From assembly GCA_958422185.1 (NCBI GenBank), contig CATZNW010000007.1, positions 1 through 64,000 of the forward strand: a stretch of 64,000 bases of DNA, in the 5' to 3' direction. Under the pieces are notes generated by a model, which searched no databases, was not told the DNA's origin, and was given only the letters and a program-made list of their open reading frames with translations. A program made the position numbers and the translations under genes. The stretch's first letter is position 1, and each line of letters begins with the position of its first letter. Positions 1 through 7,844 of the stretch are shown here, piece after piece. This DNA comes from an uncultured Clostridium sp. GTDB lineage: Bacteria > Bacillota > Clostridia > Oscillospirales > Acutalibacteraceae.

Positions 1-659
1 ACTAACGGACCAAGATGCTTTGACGCTTTTTCTCTTGACGCCGAGAGAAGAAAGAAAAACACAAGCCCGAAAATAACGGCAAGATACCTGAGCGCGGAAT
101 CAACATCATAAATAACGTCCCCGTACTCCGTTAGTCCAAGCAAAGCATTGCAAAACGCCCAGAAGAGCGGGGTAAGGCGGAGCAGCCACAATCTGCTGAA
201 TTCAAAACGGCTTGAGCGCGAGCACTGGCACAGCACAGCAAAGTACGCGCAGCTTAAAAGCGCAAACACGGCACACGCAATCATAGGAATGATTCTGTTT
301 AAAGCAGGATAAGCCGTTTTTGCGATATAGTTATAACAGTTCACGCACTGATAAATAAAGTCATAAAACATTCCGGCAGCGCTTAAGAGCGACGCAAGGA
401 ACATTCCCCTGCCGGGAACAAAATCAAATTCCGAAGTGCTTTTATTAAAGAACGTGAACGAAGCAAAGGCAAAAAGAAAAATACTGACACCGATGCATAT
501 ATACAGATCCGCTATCAGATCCCTACCGCTGCTCAGAACAATGCCGGTAGACATATCGGTATAATAAAACAATTGAATACACCTGACGACCGCAGCGCCG
601 ACTGAAACCAAAGCTGCGCAAATCAGGGCCACGATACTTTTAAATCCCGTTTTCTTCAC
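1..659 (-). CDS. Integral membrane protein, C-terminus cut by window edge
   Basis: The minus strand is open from position 659 to the window edge (219 codons). It begins with a GTG that overlaps the citrate synthase stop codon (GTGA), so translation is probably coupled. Six hydrophobic segments are visible, including SIVALICAALVSVGAAVV near the start, IIPMIACAVFALLSCAYFAV in the middle and LAVIFGLVFFFLLSA near the end, separated by short polar loops. I recognise no family and see no enzyme motif. The protein continues beyond base 1. Position directly after citrate synthase suggests co-transcription only; no function is inferred. Confidence 0.75.
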   Translation of the reverse strand, partial: MKKTGFKSIVALICAALVSVGAAVVRCIQLFYYTDMSTGIVLSSGRDLIADLYICIGVSIFLFAFASFTFFNKSTSEFDFVPGRGMFLASLLSAAGMFYDFIYQCVNCYNYIAKTAYPALNRIIPMIACAVFALLSCAYFAVLCQCSRSSRFEFSRLWLLRLTPLFWAFCNALLGLTEYGDVIYDVDSALRYLAVIFGLVFFFLLSASREKASKHLGPL

Positions 660-2026
660 TTTCTTTTACTCAGCGGCATATATTCTCTTCTTTGTGAAAC
701 GCTTTTATAAGCAGGCCTGATTATACGCTTGCTTGATGTGAGTTCCTCAAGGCGGTGAGCACACCAGCCTACGATCCTTGAACCGGCAAACAAAGGCGTA
801 AACAGATCCTCCGGAATACCAAGCACTTTATAGCAAAGGCCGGAATAAAGATCCACGTTTGCACAGATCTCCTTGTCGTCCCCTTTGATTTCGTGAAGAA
901 GATCGGGAGTGACCTTTTCAATATTCTCAAGAGTTTTAAACTCTTTTTCAAAGCCAGCCTGAAAAGCAAGTTCCCTTGCACTGTTTTTAAGGATCACGGC
1001 TCTCGGATCGGAAACCGTGTAGACCGCATGGCCCATGCCGTAGATAAGACCGAGTCCGTCGCCCGCCTCTTTGCGCAGGATCTTCGCAAGATAGTCCTTG
1101 ACTTGGGATTCGTCTGTGGAATCCGGAACGTTTTCCATGATCTCATACATCATATTTGTTGTTTTAACATTTGCTCCGCCGTGGCGCGGACCTTTAAGGG
1201 AACCGATTCCCGCAGCAATAGCGGAATAGGTATCCGTACCGCTCGAGGTTAAAACTCTGGTTGCAAACGTTGAGTTGTTGCCGCCGCCGTGGTCGGCGTG
1301 GAGCATAAGGATTATATCAAGAAGCTTTGCTTCTTCTTCGGTATATTTCTTATCCGCTCTGGTTTGGCGGAGTATGTACTGCGCAGTGGAGAGGCCGCGT
1401 TTGATCGGGTGAAGGAACATCGTTTTTCCGTAAAAAGCCCTTCGTTTGACCTGATAGGCTACGGTCAATATTGTTGGGAACTGAGCTATCAGCTGCATGC
1501 TTTGACGAAGAACGTTCTGAACAGAAATATCGTCTGGATTCTCGTCGTAAGAATAAAGGCCCAAAATACAGCGCGCCAGCTTATTCATGATATCCTTGGA
1601 CGGATTTTTTATCATCATATCCTCAATAAAATCATCCGGCAAAAAGCGGCATACGTCTATGACCTCGCAAAGTGAATCGAGCTGCGCGGGAGTGGGAAGT
1701 TCCCCGAAAAGCAAGAGCCAAACGACCTCTTCAAACCCAAAGCGGTTTTCCGCAACACAGTTTTCAACAATATCGTTTATATCATATCCGCGGTATGAGA
1801 GCTTGCCTTCCTTGGCGACCTTCTCACCGTCAAGAATATAATAGCCCTCAACGGAGCAGATCCTGGTAAGGCCGGCCATAACGCCTGTGCCGTCCTCATT
1901 TCTGAGGCCCCTTTTAACATGGTATCTTTCAAAATCGCCGGGGCGTATGGAATTGTTTTTTTCAAGTTCTCCGCATAACTGCGAAATTGCCTCCATAGAA
2001 ATAGGTGAAATATATTTTGATGACAT
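656..2026 (-). CDS. gltA: Citrate synthase
   Basis: Condenses oxaloacetate and acetyl-CoA to citrate in the cytoplasm, probably feeding 2-oxoglutarate and glutamate synthesis in an anaerobe. About 456 residues. It carries the family's active-site segments: MLHADHGGGNNSTF (first His region, mid-protein) and YGMGHAVYTVSDPRA (second His and Asp region). SYRGYDINDIVEN near the N-terminus is the usual citrate synthase entry segment. I chose the ATG at 2026 rather than the in-frame GTG at 2035, because the GTG lies inside the Shine-Dalgarno sequence AAAGGAGTG, which sits 8 nt before the ATG. A consensus promoter lies just upstream. A 2-methylcitrate synthase role is not excluded, but no prp genes are nearby. 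Confidence 0.93.
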   Translation of the reverse strand: MSSKYISPISMEAISQLCGELEKNNSIRPGDFERYHVKRGLRNEDGTGVMAGLTRICSVEGYYILDGEKVAKEGKLSYRGYDINDIVENCVAENRFGFEEVVWLLLFGELPTPAQLDSLCEVIDVCRFLPDDFIEDMMIKNPSKDIMNKLARCILGLYSYDENPDDISVQNVLRQSMQLIAQFPTILTVAYQVKRRAFYGKTMFLHPIKRGLSTAQYILRQTRADKKYTEEEAKLLDIILMLHADHGGGNNSTFATRVLTSSGTDTYSAIAAGIGSLKGPRHGGANVKTTNMMYEIMENVPDSTDESQVKDYLAKILRKEAGDGLGLIYGMGHAVYTVSDPRAVILKNSARELAFQAGFEKEFKTLENIEKVTPDLLHEIKGDDKEICANVDLYSGLCYKVLGIPEDLFTPLFAGSRIVGWCAHRLEELTSSKRIIRPAYKSVSQRREYMPLSKRK

Positions 2027-2072
2027 CTGTATCACTCCTTTAGCCTGCTTATGTCATAAAAAACTAAAGTCT

Positions 2073-2102
2073 ATTATACAATAAAATAATATATAAAGTC
2101 AA
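2073..2102 (-). promoter_or_regulatory. Sigma-A-type promoter for citrate synthase
   Basis: On the minus strand TTGACT is followed after 18 bp by TATAAT, about 45 bp before the citrate synthase start. The -35 box touches the AAGGAGG ribosome binding site of the divergent small gene at 2115. Confidence 0.75.
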
Positions 2103-2114
2103 GGAGGCGAGAAA

Positions 2115-2255
2115 ATGAAGAAAGCAGCCGTCATCTTTCTGGTTCTGTTTGCGCTGTCTCTAGCGGTGCCTGCCGCCGCCTGTATAGATACGGGAACGGA
2201 CAGCAGCACGCGGGAACTCGTAACGCTTTTTAATGACGGTGAGAACGCCGCTTAA
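2115..2255 (+). CDS. Small secreted or membrane peptide, 46 aa, unknown
   Basis: A perfect AAGGAGG site lies 7 nt before this ATG. The product has a classical signal-peptide shape: KK at residues 2-3, a hydrophobic core AAVIFLVLFALSLAV, then PAAAC. That would leave a short acidic mature tail of about 24 residues (IDTGTDSSTRELVTLF and on). The PAAAC end could be read as a weak lipobox, but the -3 residue is Ala, so plain signal peptidase cleavage is as likely. Its stop codon overlaps the stop of the convergent gerAC gene by 3 bases. No family is recognised. The strong ribosome binding site is the main support for it being real. Confidence 0.55.
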   Translation: MKKAAVIFLVLFALSLAVPAAACIDTGTDSSTRELVTLFNDGENAA

Positions 2256-3382
2256 TAGCCGCTTGCGTTCTCATTTACCTTTTTAAGCTTGCAGGTTCCG
2301 CTCACTTCAAGCCGTACTGAAGAAAGGGTTTCTTTCCAGTTGTCGCTCAGAGCGGCGTAATCCGCCGGCGAACCTGCAGCAAGGCTTTCACCTATTCTGA
2401 GGCAGTCGCTGCCGTTCATTACGCAAGATTCAAAGGCATCGCGGCATTTGCCTTCCAGCTCCTTTTCAGCCTGGGAAGCGATGGTCTTAAGGTCTTTTTC
2501 CGAGATCATACCCTCGGCGCCGTTCTGAAGCTCCTCGACGGACAAGGTTGAACTGATATCAACACTGTAGACCACTGTGCCGTTCTCGACGCGCGCCTTT
2601 GTTTTTGTTGAAGAATTGGAGATCTCGGCGCCGATCCTGCCGTACGTGTCGGATTCAAATTCAAAATAACCCGAATCTATTTTGTCGGTGAGGAGCAAAA
2701 AGCCCAAGATCTGTGTTTCCGGCAGAATATTTACGAGCCTGAGACCGTTATAAACGGCTATTCCCGAAACCGCCGTATTATCTTTTTCCGCGGTAACAAC
2801 CGGCAGATAAACATCTGAGGTCTTATCCTTATAAAGATTAAGCATTTCATTTACGGTAACATAAACGGCAAAGCCTTCCTCTTCGCCGTTATAAAGCAAT
2901 TCGGACATTGCCTGCGCCGGCACCAGAGCGCCGTTGAGCCCGCTTGAAAGCGCTTCGTTCGCTTTTCCGGACGATATACATACGGCAACATCCGGTCTTG
3001 AATCAGAATTTCTAACAAGGTAATCAAAGCAATCATAAAGATTATTTTCAGCCAGTTCCATTCCTATGACCAAAATCTGGTTCTGGCCGAAAAACAGTTT
3101 TTTGGACAGGCTTTCCGCCGTTTTCTGGACCGCCGCGGAAATATTTTCACCTGTCCCCTGCGCATTCATTGTTATGTTGCCGGAAAGCGCCTCTGCGCCG
3201 CTGCCCTCTTTTGTAAGATTAAGGCTTTGTACCGTTACACTCATCCGGCCGTCTTCGTACTCTATACCCATTCCTTCAACAACACTTAGATCTTTCAGAT
3301 TCTCATTTCCTGAGCAGCCGGTCAGAACAGCGGCAGCAAGAACGGCGCATAATGCGGTTTTAAATATTCCTGTTATCTTCAA
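2252..3382 (-). CDS. gerAC: Spore germination lipoprotein, Ger(x)C family
   Basis: C subunit of a GerA-type germinant receptor, anchored on the outer face of the spore inner membrane. The N-terminus is a lipoprotein signal: a hydrophobic stretch ending in lipobox LTGC, with Cys at about residue 23. Then comes the GerC-family segment KDLSVVEGMGIEYEDG, typical of the start of the mature domain. Length (376 residues) is normal for the family. It is the last gene of gerAA-gerAB-gerAC and overlaps gerAB by 23 bp. Germinant specificity cannot be read from sequence. Confidence 0.92.
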   Translation of the reverse strand: MKITGIFKTALCAVLAAAVLTGCSGNENLKDLSVVEGMGIEYEDGRMSVTVQSLNLTKEGSGAEALSGNITMNAQGTGENISAAVQKTAESLSKKLFFGQNQILVIGMELAENNLYDCFDYLVRNSDSRPDVAVCISSGKANEALSSGLNGALVPAQAMSELLYNGEEEGFAVYVTVNEMLNLYKDKTSDVYLPVVTAEKDNTAVSGIAVYNGLRLVNILPETQILGFLLLTDKIDSGYFEFESDTYGRIGAEISNSSTKTKARVENGTVVYSVDISSTLSVEELQNGAEGMISEKDLKTIASQAEKELEGKCRDAFESCVMNGSDCLRIGESLAAGSPADYAALSDNWKETLSSVRLEVSGTCKLKKVNENASGY

Positions 3383-4406
3383 TGCTATTCCTCTTTCTTC
3401 CGAAAATCAGATACAGAAGCGGCAATACAAACGCAAATACCGCAAATGCAGGATAAAGGATGATCTCCTGATTACTGTCAAGCACACTGCCGTACAGAAA
3501 AACAGCGCTTACGGCAAACATGGCCGCTCCGCAGGCAGTAAACTTTATCCACTTTCTGCGCCCTGCGAACGAGATCCCCGCGCAGTATAAAAACAGAGTT
3601 ACCTTTAAAAACGCCGTAAAGATCCAGAGCGCTGTAAATACAGCCTCCAGCCTTTCGCCCGAACCAAGTTTTGAAAGCTGTGATACTTCAAACAGCGGGT
3701 ATGCCGTAAGGGAAGCAGTGTCTCCGAGCACGCCTATGGCAAAAGCAATAAGCACCATAGCCGCAAGGTAAGAAGCCCCCAGCGAGAAATAAAACGGTTT
3801 TGCCGTTTTGCCGTTGATCTTTGGAGCCAGCGCTATATAGAGAACAATCTCATTGGTGCTGCATACCGAAAACAGAATATTCCTTACTATGTTTTCATTT
3901 GGATTCTGAGTGACAGGAAAAAGATTCAGAAAGGAAAAATCACTTGCTCCTTCGGCGATAACGCCGGCCATACCGATAAGGGTGATCACAAAAACCATGG
4001 AGCCGAACCGCGAGATCGCTTCTATCCCCAGCGACGCGGCATATGTGCAGGCCACGATCATAAATCCGGCAAGCACGGCGATTTTGGCGCTCTGATTAAG
4101 TTCCGTTGAAGAAAAAATTGCGAATTTTGCAATATTGACTGCGCCTGAAAATATAAAATACAGTCCGTAAACGGAGCTTAAGATCCTGTTGTCCGTAACG
4201 CTTTTGCCTTTTGCGGCGCATATCACCGCAGGCAGGGATACAAGGGCTGTAATAAAAAGCGCGATGAAAGTGCTGTATACCAGGTCAAGCGAATACCGGC
4301 TCTTTAGAGCCGCGCTGCTTACCGTAAATCCGATTAAAGTACGGCTTACAAAAAGCAGAAAAAACAGATTCATAGGAGCGATTTTATTTCTTTTGTATTT
4401 AATCAT
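3360..4406 (-). CDS. gerAB: Spore germination permease, GerAB family
   Basis: B subunit of the germinant receptor, an amino-acid-permease-like protein of the APC superfamily thought to bind the germinant. 348 residues with about ten hydrophobic segments. It starts with IAPMNLFFLLFVSRTLIGFT, where the family usually has a similar short cytoplasmic lead-in. It overlaps gerAA upstream by 8 bp and gerAC downstream by 23 bp, so the three subunits are translationally coupled. Confidence 0.92.
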   Translation of the reverse strand: MIKYKRNKIAPMNLFFLLFVSRTLIGFTVSSAALKSRYSLDLVYSTFIALFITALVSLPAVICAAKGKSVTDNRILSSVYGLYFIFSGAVNIAKFAIFSSTELNQSAKIAVLAGFMIVACTYAASLGIEAISRFGSMVFVITLIGMAGVIAEGASDFSFLNLFPVTQNPNENIVRNILFSVCSTNEIVLYIALAPKINGKTAKPFYFSLGASYLAAMVLIAFAIGVLGDTASLTAYPLFEVSQLSKLGSGERLEAVFTALWIFTAFLKVTLFLYCAGISFAGRRKWIKFTACGAAMFAVSAVFLYGSVLDSNQEIILYPAFAVFAFVLPLLYLIFGRKRNSIEDNRNI

Positions 4407-5856
4407 CGTCTATATCCGCACCCCTTAGATCCTGAACTCTTACATTGCGCTTAAGCAGTTTTTTCCAGTCTGCTCTGTAAAATATATCTACTGTGCTCTT
4501 TCTGCTTAGCGGTGATATGGGCGAAGAATACGGCACTCCGTAAGGATTCAGAGAAGTGATATTTACACAAAGCATGCACACACCGAGTATGACCCCGTAG
4601 ATCCCCGTAAACCCGCCGAGAAGTATAAATACGATCCTTAAGACCGAAATACTTTCGTAAAGAGGATAAATAACGTAAGACGCTATTGCTGTCACCGCAA
4701 CAACAACCAGCATCGGCGCGCCGACAAGGCCTGCGTTCACAACGGCATCACCTATTACAAGAGCGCCGATTATGGACACTGCATGACCGATCGTCTTCGG
4801 CAGTCTCAGGCCGGCTTCACGCATTATCTCATACAGGATAAGCACCATAACGGCCTCCTGCATGAGCGAAAACGGCGTTGAAGCCTCTGCCGCAGCAACC
4901 GTATACATAAGTGAGGACGGAAGCAGCTCCTGATGGTAGGTGCCGACCGCAACATAAAATCCCGGCAGTATCACGGATATTACAAACGAAAAATACTTTA
5001 ATAATCTGTTGAAAGTAGCATAAAACGGGCGGTTGTTATAGTCGTCCACCGTGGAAAACGAATCCGTAAAAAGATACGGCACATAAACGGCATACGGCGA
5101 TCCGTCCACAAGCACGGCCACCCTTCCCTCACTCAGCTTTGAGCAGAGCGTATCCGGGCGTTCCGTATTCCCCACAGCGGTAAAGAAGGACCTGATACCG
5201 CTGTCCAGAAACGAAGCGAGTTCGCCGTAATCGCAAAGATCGTCTATAGGGGCGGAAAGTATTCTGTTTTCAACGTCGGCAACAAGGCGCATATCGGCAA
5301 CTGATTCAATATAGCACACGACTACGGAGGTCTTCACGTCAGAACCGATCTTGAACTGTTTCATTTTGAGTTTAGGCGATTTTATACGGCGGTGCAGCGT
5401 TGCTTTATTATCATTGAGCGTTTCCGTAAAGCACTCTTTCGCGCCCTTGATGTTGGATTCGTTAGTGGGTTCGCCCATCTTTCTCTTTTCGAAGCCCTGA
5501 ATACCCATTACAAGGCATTTTGAAACCCCGTCTATAAAAACGGCGGCAAAGCCCGAGGAAAGATAGAAATAAACGTCCTCAAAATTTTCCGCCTCGCTCA
5601 TTTCAAGTGAATTCACAACACGGAGCTTGATCGTTTCAAAGACCTGATCCGGCGAATCGCTTTCAAATCTGTAATTTAAAAGCGGACCCATTATCATCTG
5701 TGAAAGCTGAAGTGAGCTGATCATGCCGTCCAGCACACAGACTATGCATTTTCTGCCACCCACAATGCATTCGCGGAGCAGAAAATCCGAACAGTCCGTA
5801 TAATCCTTGTTTATCTTATCCTTATTATCCGTAACGGACGGAAATATCTTTTCCAT
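4399..5856 (-). CDS. gerAA: Spore germination protein, GerAA family
   Basis: A subunit of the germinant receptor, 485 residues, spore inner membrane. The first half (to about residue 265) is soluble and matches the GerA N-terminal domain, with stretches such as DLCDYGELASFLDSGIRSFF and GRVAVLVDGSPYAVYVPYLF. The second half holds the membrane domain, including LLPSSLMYTVAAAEASTPF and MREAGLRLPKTIGHAVSIIG, both very characteristic. First gene of the operon. I could not define a forespore sigma-G promoter with confidence in the 107-bp gap to the divergent gene. Confidence 0.94.
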   Translation of the reverse strand: MEKIFPSVTDNKDKINKDYTDCSDFLLRECIVGGRKCIVCVLDGMISSLQLSQMIMGPLLNYRFESDSPDQVFETIKLRVVNSLEMSEAENFEDVYFYLSSGFAAVFIDGVSKCLVMGIQGFEKRKMGEPTNESNIKGAKECFTETLNDNKATLHRRIKSPKLKMKQFKIGSDVKTSVVVCYIESVADMRLVADVENRILSAPIDDLCDYGELASFLDSGIRSFFTAVGNTERPDTLCSKLSEGRVAVLVDGSPYAVYVPYLFTDSFSTVDDYNNRPFYATFNRLLKYFSFVISVILPGFYVAVGTYHQELLPSSLMYTVAAAEASTPFSLMQEAVMVLILYEIMREAGLRLPKTIGHAVSIIGALVIGDAVVNAGLVGAPMLVVVAVTAIASYVIYPLYESISVLRIVFILLGGFTGIYGVILGVCMLCVNITSLNPYGVPYSSPISPLSRKSTVDIFYRADWKKLLKRNVRVQDLRGADIDDD

Positions 5857-5963
5857 ATAATCACCAAAAAAATTTCTAAAAGTATTTTTTCAATAATTGA
5901 GCGACTTATGCAAAAAATAATGGCAGTGATGACTGTAATAAACAATTTTCAGTCTGAAAGGCC

Positions 5964-6650
5964 ATGGTAATCAAAATGAGCATAGTTTTTATACGAGCAG
6001 TGATTATTTATATAGCGGTCATAATCGCACTCAGAGTAATGGGAAAAAGACAGATAGGCGAAATGACGCCTCACGAACTTGTTATTACGATACTTGTTTC
6101 ACAGGTTGCGGTTATACCGCTGCAGGACAATGCAATGCCGCTTGCAAACATGATCATACCTATACTGATTTTCGTTTCACTTGAAATTATCGTATCCGCA
6201 CTTTCAATGAAGAGCATAGGTTTCAGAAATATTATGCAGGGCAAGCCCATATTTGTAATAAAAAACGGAAAACTGGACGAAAAGCAGTTAAGGAGACTGC
6301 GTATAACAATAGACGATCTGATGGATGCCGTGAGGGAAAAGGGATTTTTTGACCTGTCCGAAGTACAGGACGCCGTTGTTGAAACGAACGGCACCGTTTC
6401 CGTTTTGCCAAAAGCTGGAAACAGCCCTGTAACACCGAGCCAGCTAAAACTTGAAGTAGATGAAAAATCGACCCCCATCGCCGTTGTTACAGACGGTAAG
6501 CCCGTATCCGAATATTTCAGCCAGAACAAGATAAAAAACAGCGAAATAGAACTGCTTGTAACGCAAAGCGGAAAAAAGATCACGGATATCATGCTGCTTA
6601 CGATCGATGACAACGGTAAAATAAACGTTATAGAAAAGAGGGGTAAATAA
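5964..6650 (+). CDS. DUF421 (YetF-type) membrane protein
   Basis: 228 residues: about three N-terminal membrane segments (FIRAVIIYIAVIIALRVMG; LVITILVSQVAVIPL; ANMIIPILIFVSLEIIV) followed by a cytoplasmic DUF421 domain beginning near GKPIFVIKNGKLDEKQLRRL. MGKRQIGEMTPHELVI is the hallmark loop of the family. Start is uncertain: the AAAGG site is only 2 nt from this ATG and about 14 nt from the in-frame ATG at 5976. The biochemical role of the family is poorly known; several Bacillus members are sporulation-associated. It overlaps the DUF4363 gene by one base (TAATG). Confidence 0.9.
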   Translation: MVIKMSIVFIRAVIIYIAVIIALRVMGKRQIGEMTPHELVITILVSQVAVIPLQDNAMPLANMIIPILIFVSLEIIVSALSMKSIGFRNIMQGKPIFVIKNGKLDEKQLRRLRITIDDLMDAVREKGFFDLSEVQDAVVETNGTVSVLPKAGNSPVTPSQLKLEVDEKSTPIAVVTDGKPVSEYFSQNKIKNSEIELLVTQSGKKITDIMLLTIDDNGKINVIEKRGK

Positions 6651-7018
6651 TGAAAAGGCTTTGGTTCTCTGCGGCGTTCCTTCTTATCGCCCTCTCTCTT
6701 TGCGCCTTTGAACAATTTTATGTTTATAAAGACTACGAGGAGATCATTTCTCAAATAGATTCCGCTATAAGTGAATCCGATCTGGATACGAAGAAGGAAA
6801 AGTGCGCCGAGATCGAGGAGATCTGGGAGGAATTTGACCGAAAGGCCGCATACATTACAGACCATGCCATACTGCACAGCGCCGAGATTTCAATCGGAAC
6901 GCTCAACGATCTGAACAATCTGAGCGAAGAAGATACCAATGAGGCTCTTATAGAAGCGAAAAGCGAGATAGAGCAGGTTTACGAGCATTCAAAAATCAAT
7001 TTTTCTAATATTCTTTAA
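6650..7018 (+). CDS. DUF4363 family protein
   Basis: 122 residues with a single N-terminal hydrophobic segment (WFSAAFLLIALSLCAF), then a Glu-rich, predicted all-helical domain. The domain has an EIEEIWEEFDRKAAYITDHA core, which resembles the DUF4363 family. That family is commonly found next to DUF421 proteins in Clostridia, as here. Its ATG overlaps the DUF421 stop codon. Likely a membrane-anchored extracytoplasmic partner; function unknown. Confidence 0.8.
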   Translation: MKRLWFSAAFLLIALSLCAFEQFYVYKDYEEIISQIDSAISESDLDTKKEKCAEIEEIWEEFDRKAAYITDHAILHSAEISIGTLNDLNNLSEEDTNEALIEAKSEIEQVYEHSKINFSNIL

Positions 7019-7026
7019 GGAAGTTA

Positions 7027-7057
7027 AAAAACGCGTCCTGTAAAAGGACGCGTTTTT
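7027..7057. terminator. Bidirectional intrinsic terminator
   Basis: Perfect inverted repeat AAAAACGCGTCCT / AGGACGCGTTTTT around a 5-nt loop, between the convergent DUF4363 and queT genes. Confidence 0.85.
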
Positions 7058-7091
7058 AAGCAAAATCTGTATATAATTTTAAATTCCGGTT

Positions 7092-7634
7092 TTAATTCAA
7101 CGCGGGTGAAAAAAGCTTTTTATCAAGAGAGCGTTTAACAAAAACGTAATACAATATCGTACCGAGCACGAGCATCACGCCGAGCTCTCCGAGCGCCACA
7201 AGCCCGCCCTGAACAAGGAAATCGGCGAATATGAAATCGCCCTCAACAAAAAATGTTTCTATCTCCCATCCTACAATAATGCCGTTGAAGACAGCAGGCA
7301 TCAGCAGCGAAAGCAGCGGATAAGACCCGATCCTGACATTTCTTAACAAATACATGCAGAGCGTTGCCAGCAGAGTGGCAAGCGAACCGAATATCATATC
7401 AAGCGGCAGGCCGGAGCCGATATTATAGATATTGGAAAGCACACAGCCAATAGTAAGGCCGGGGATAGCGGCGGGTGTAAACAGCGCGAATACATTCAGC
7501 GCCTCGGACACACGAAACTGCACGGCGGCGGAAGTTGTGCCGGGCAGAAGGAAATTCTGCGCGTAAGTGAGCGCGGCGTACATCGCGGCGATAACAGCCG
7601 CCTGAACGACGAACATAAGCTTTTTGTTTTTCAT
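7092..7634 (-). CDS. queT: QueT-family ECF transporter S component (queuosine precursor uptake)
   Basis: 180 residues, about five or six membrane helices, membrane-embedded substrate-binding subunit of a group II ECF transporter. Segments VQFRVSEALNVFALFTPAAI and GLTIGCVLSNIYNIGSGLPL match the QueT family, which imports preQ1/preQ0-type queuosine precursors in Firmicutes. Good start: ATG after an AAGGAG site with 11-nt spacing. The shared energising EcfA/EcfT subunits are not in the window. Leader sequence supports regulation by its ligand (next entry). Confidence 0.85.
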   Translation of the reverse strand: MKNKKLMFVVQAAVIAAMYAALTYAQNFLLPGTTSAAVQFRVSEALNVFALFTPAAIPGLTIGCVLSNIYNIGSGLPLDMIFGSLATLLATLCMYLLRNVRIGSYPLLSLLMPAVFNGIIVGWEIETFFVEGDFIFADFLVQGGLVALGELGVMLVLGTILYYVFVKRSLDKKLFSPALN

Positions 7635-7644
7635 GATTCAATTT

Positions 7645-7711
7645 CTCCTTAGTTTTGTTTTTAGAAGCTCCGCGAATGAAACGGAACTGGTCAGGATTTT
7701 GCGAACTGACA
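7645..7711 (-). promoter_or_regulatory. Candidate preQ1-responsive riboswitch in the queT leader
   Basis: The predicted transcript begins almost immediately with a hairpin, GTCAG / CTGAC enclosing TTCGCAAAATC. A second small hairpin (TCCG / CGGA) follows. The leader ends with an A-rich tail AAAACTAAGGAG that runs into the ribosome binding site. The A-rich ...ACTAAGGAG tail resembles the preQ1-I 3' end, which folds back on a short stem to form a pseudoknot and hide the SD. The extra hairpin between stem and tail does not fit a minimal class I aptamer, so class II, class III or a variant is possible. The downstream gene (queT) is a known preQ1 regulon member. Confidence 0.45.
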
Positions 7712-7717
7712 GAGAGT

Positions 7718-7746
7718 ATTATAATGCAGGACAAAACAAAATGCAA
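7718..7746 (-). promoter_or_regulatory. Sigma-A-type promoter for queT
   Basis: TTGCAT, 17-bp spacer, TATAAT on the minus strand. It places the transcript start directly before the candidate aptamer. Confidence 0.75.
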
Positions 7747-7762
7747 CACAAGATTTAAATGA

Positions 7763-7791
7763 TTGATATGAAATACCCCTTATGATATAAT
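7763..7791 (+). promoter_or_regulatory. Sigma-A-type promoter for beta-mannosidase
   Basis: TTGATA, 17-bp spacer, TATAAT, ending 53 bp before the ATG at 7845. It lies back to back with the queT promoter. Confidence 0.7.
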
Positions 7792-7844
7792 AAAATAGAA
7801 AATAGGCTTAAGCTGCCGAGAATAACAAAGCAGAGGGAAAAATC

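Noticed and set aside
5857..5963. Forespore sigma-G promoter for the gerA operon
   Set aside because: A GCATA box is present, but no acceptable -10 at the right distance could be defined by eye.
6071..6877. 268-codon minus-strand frame opposite DUF421/DUF4363
   Set aside because: Runs antisense through two well-supported genes and has low-complexity Ser/Phe-rich content.
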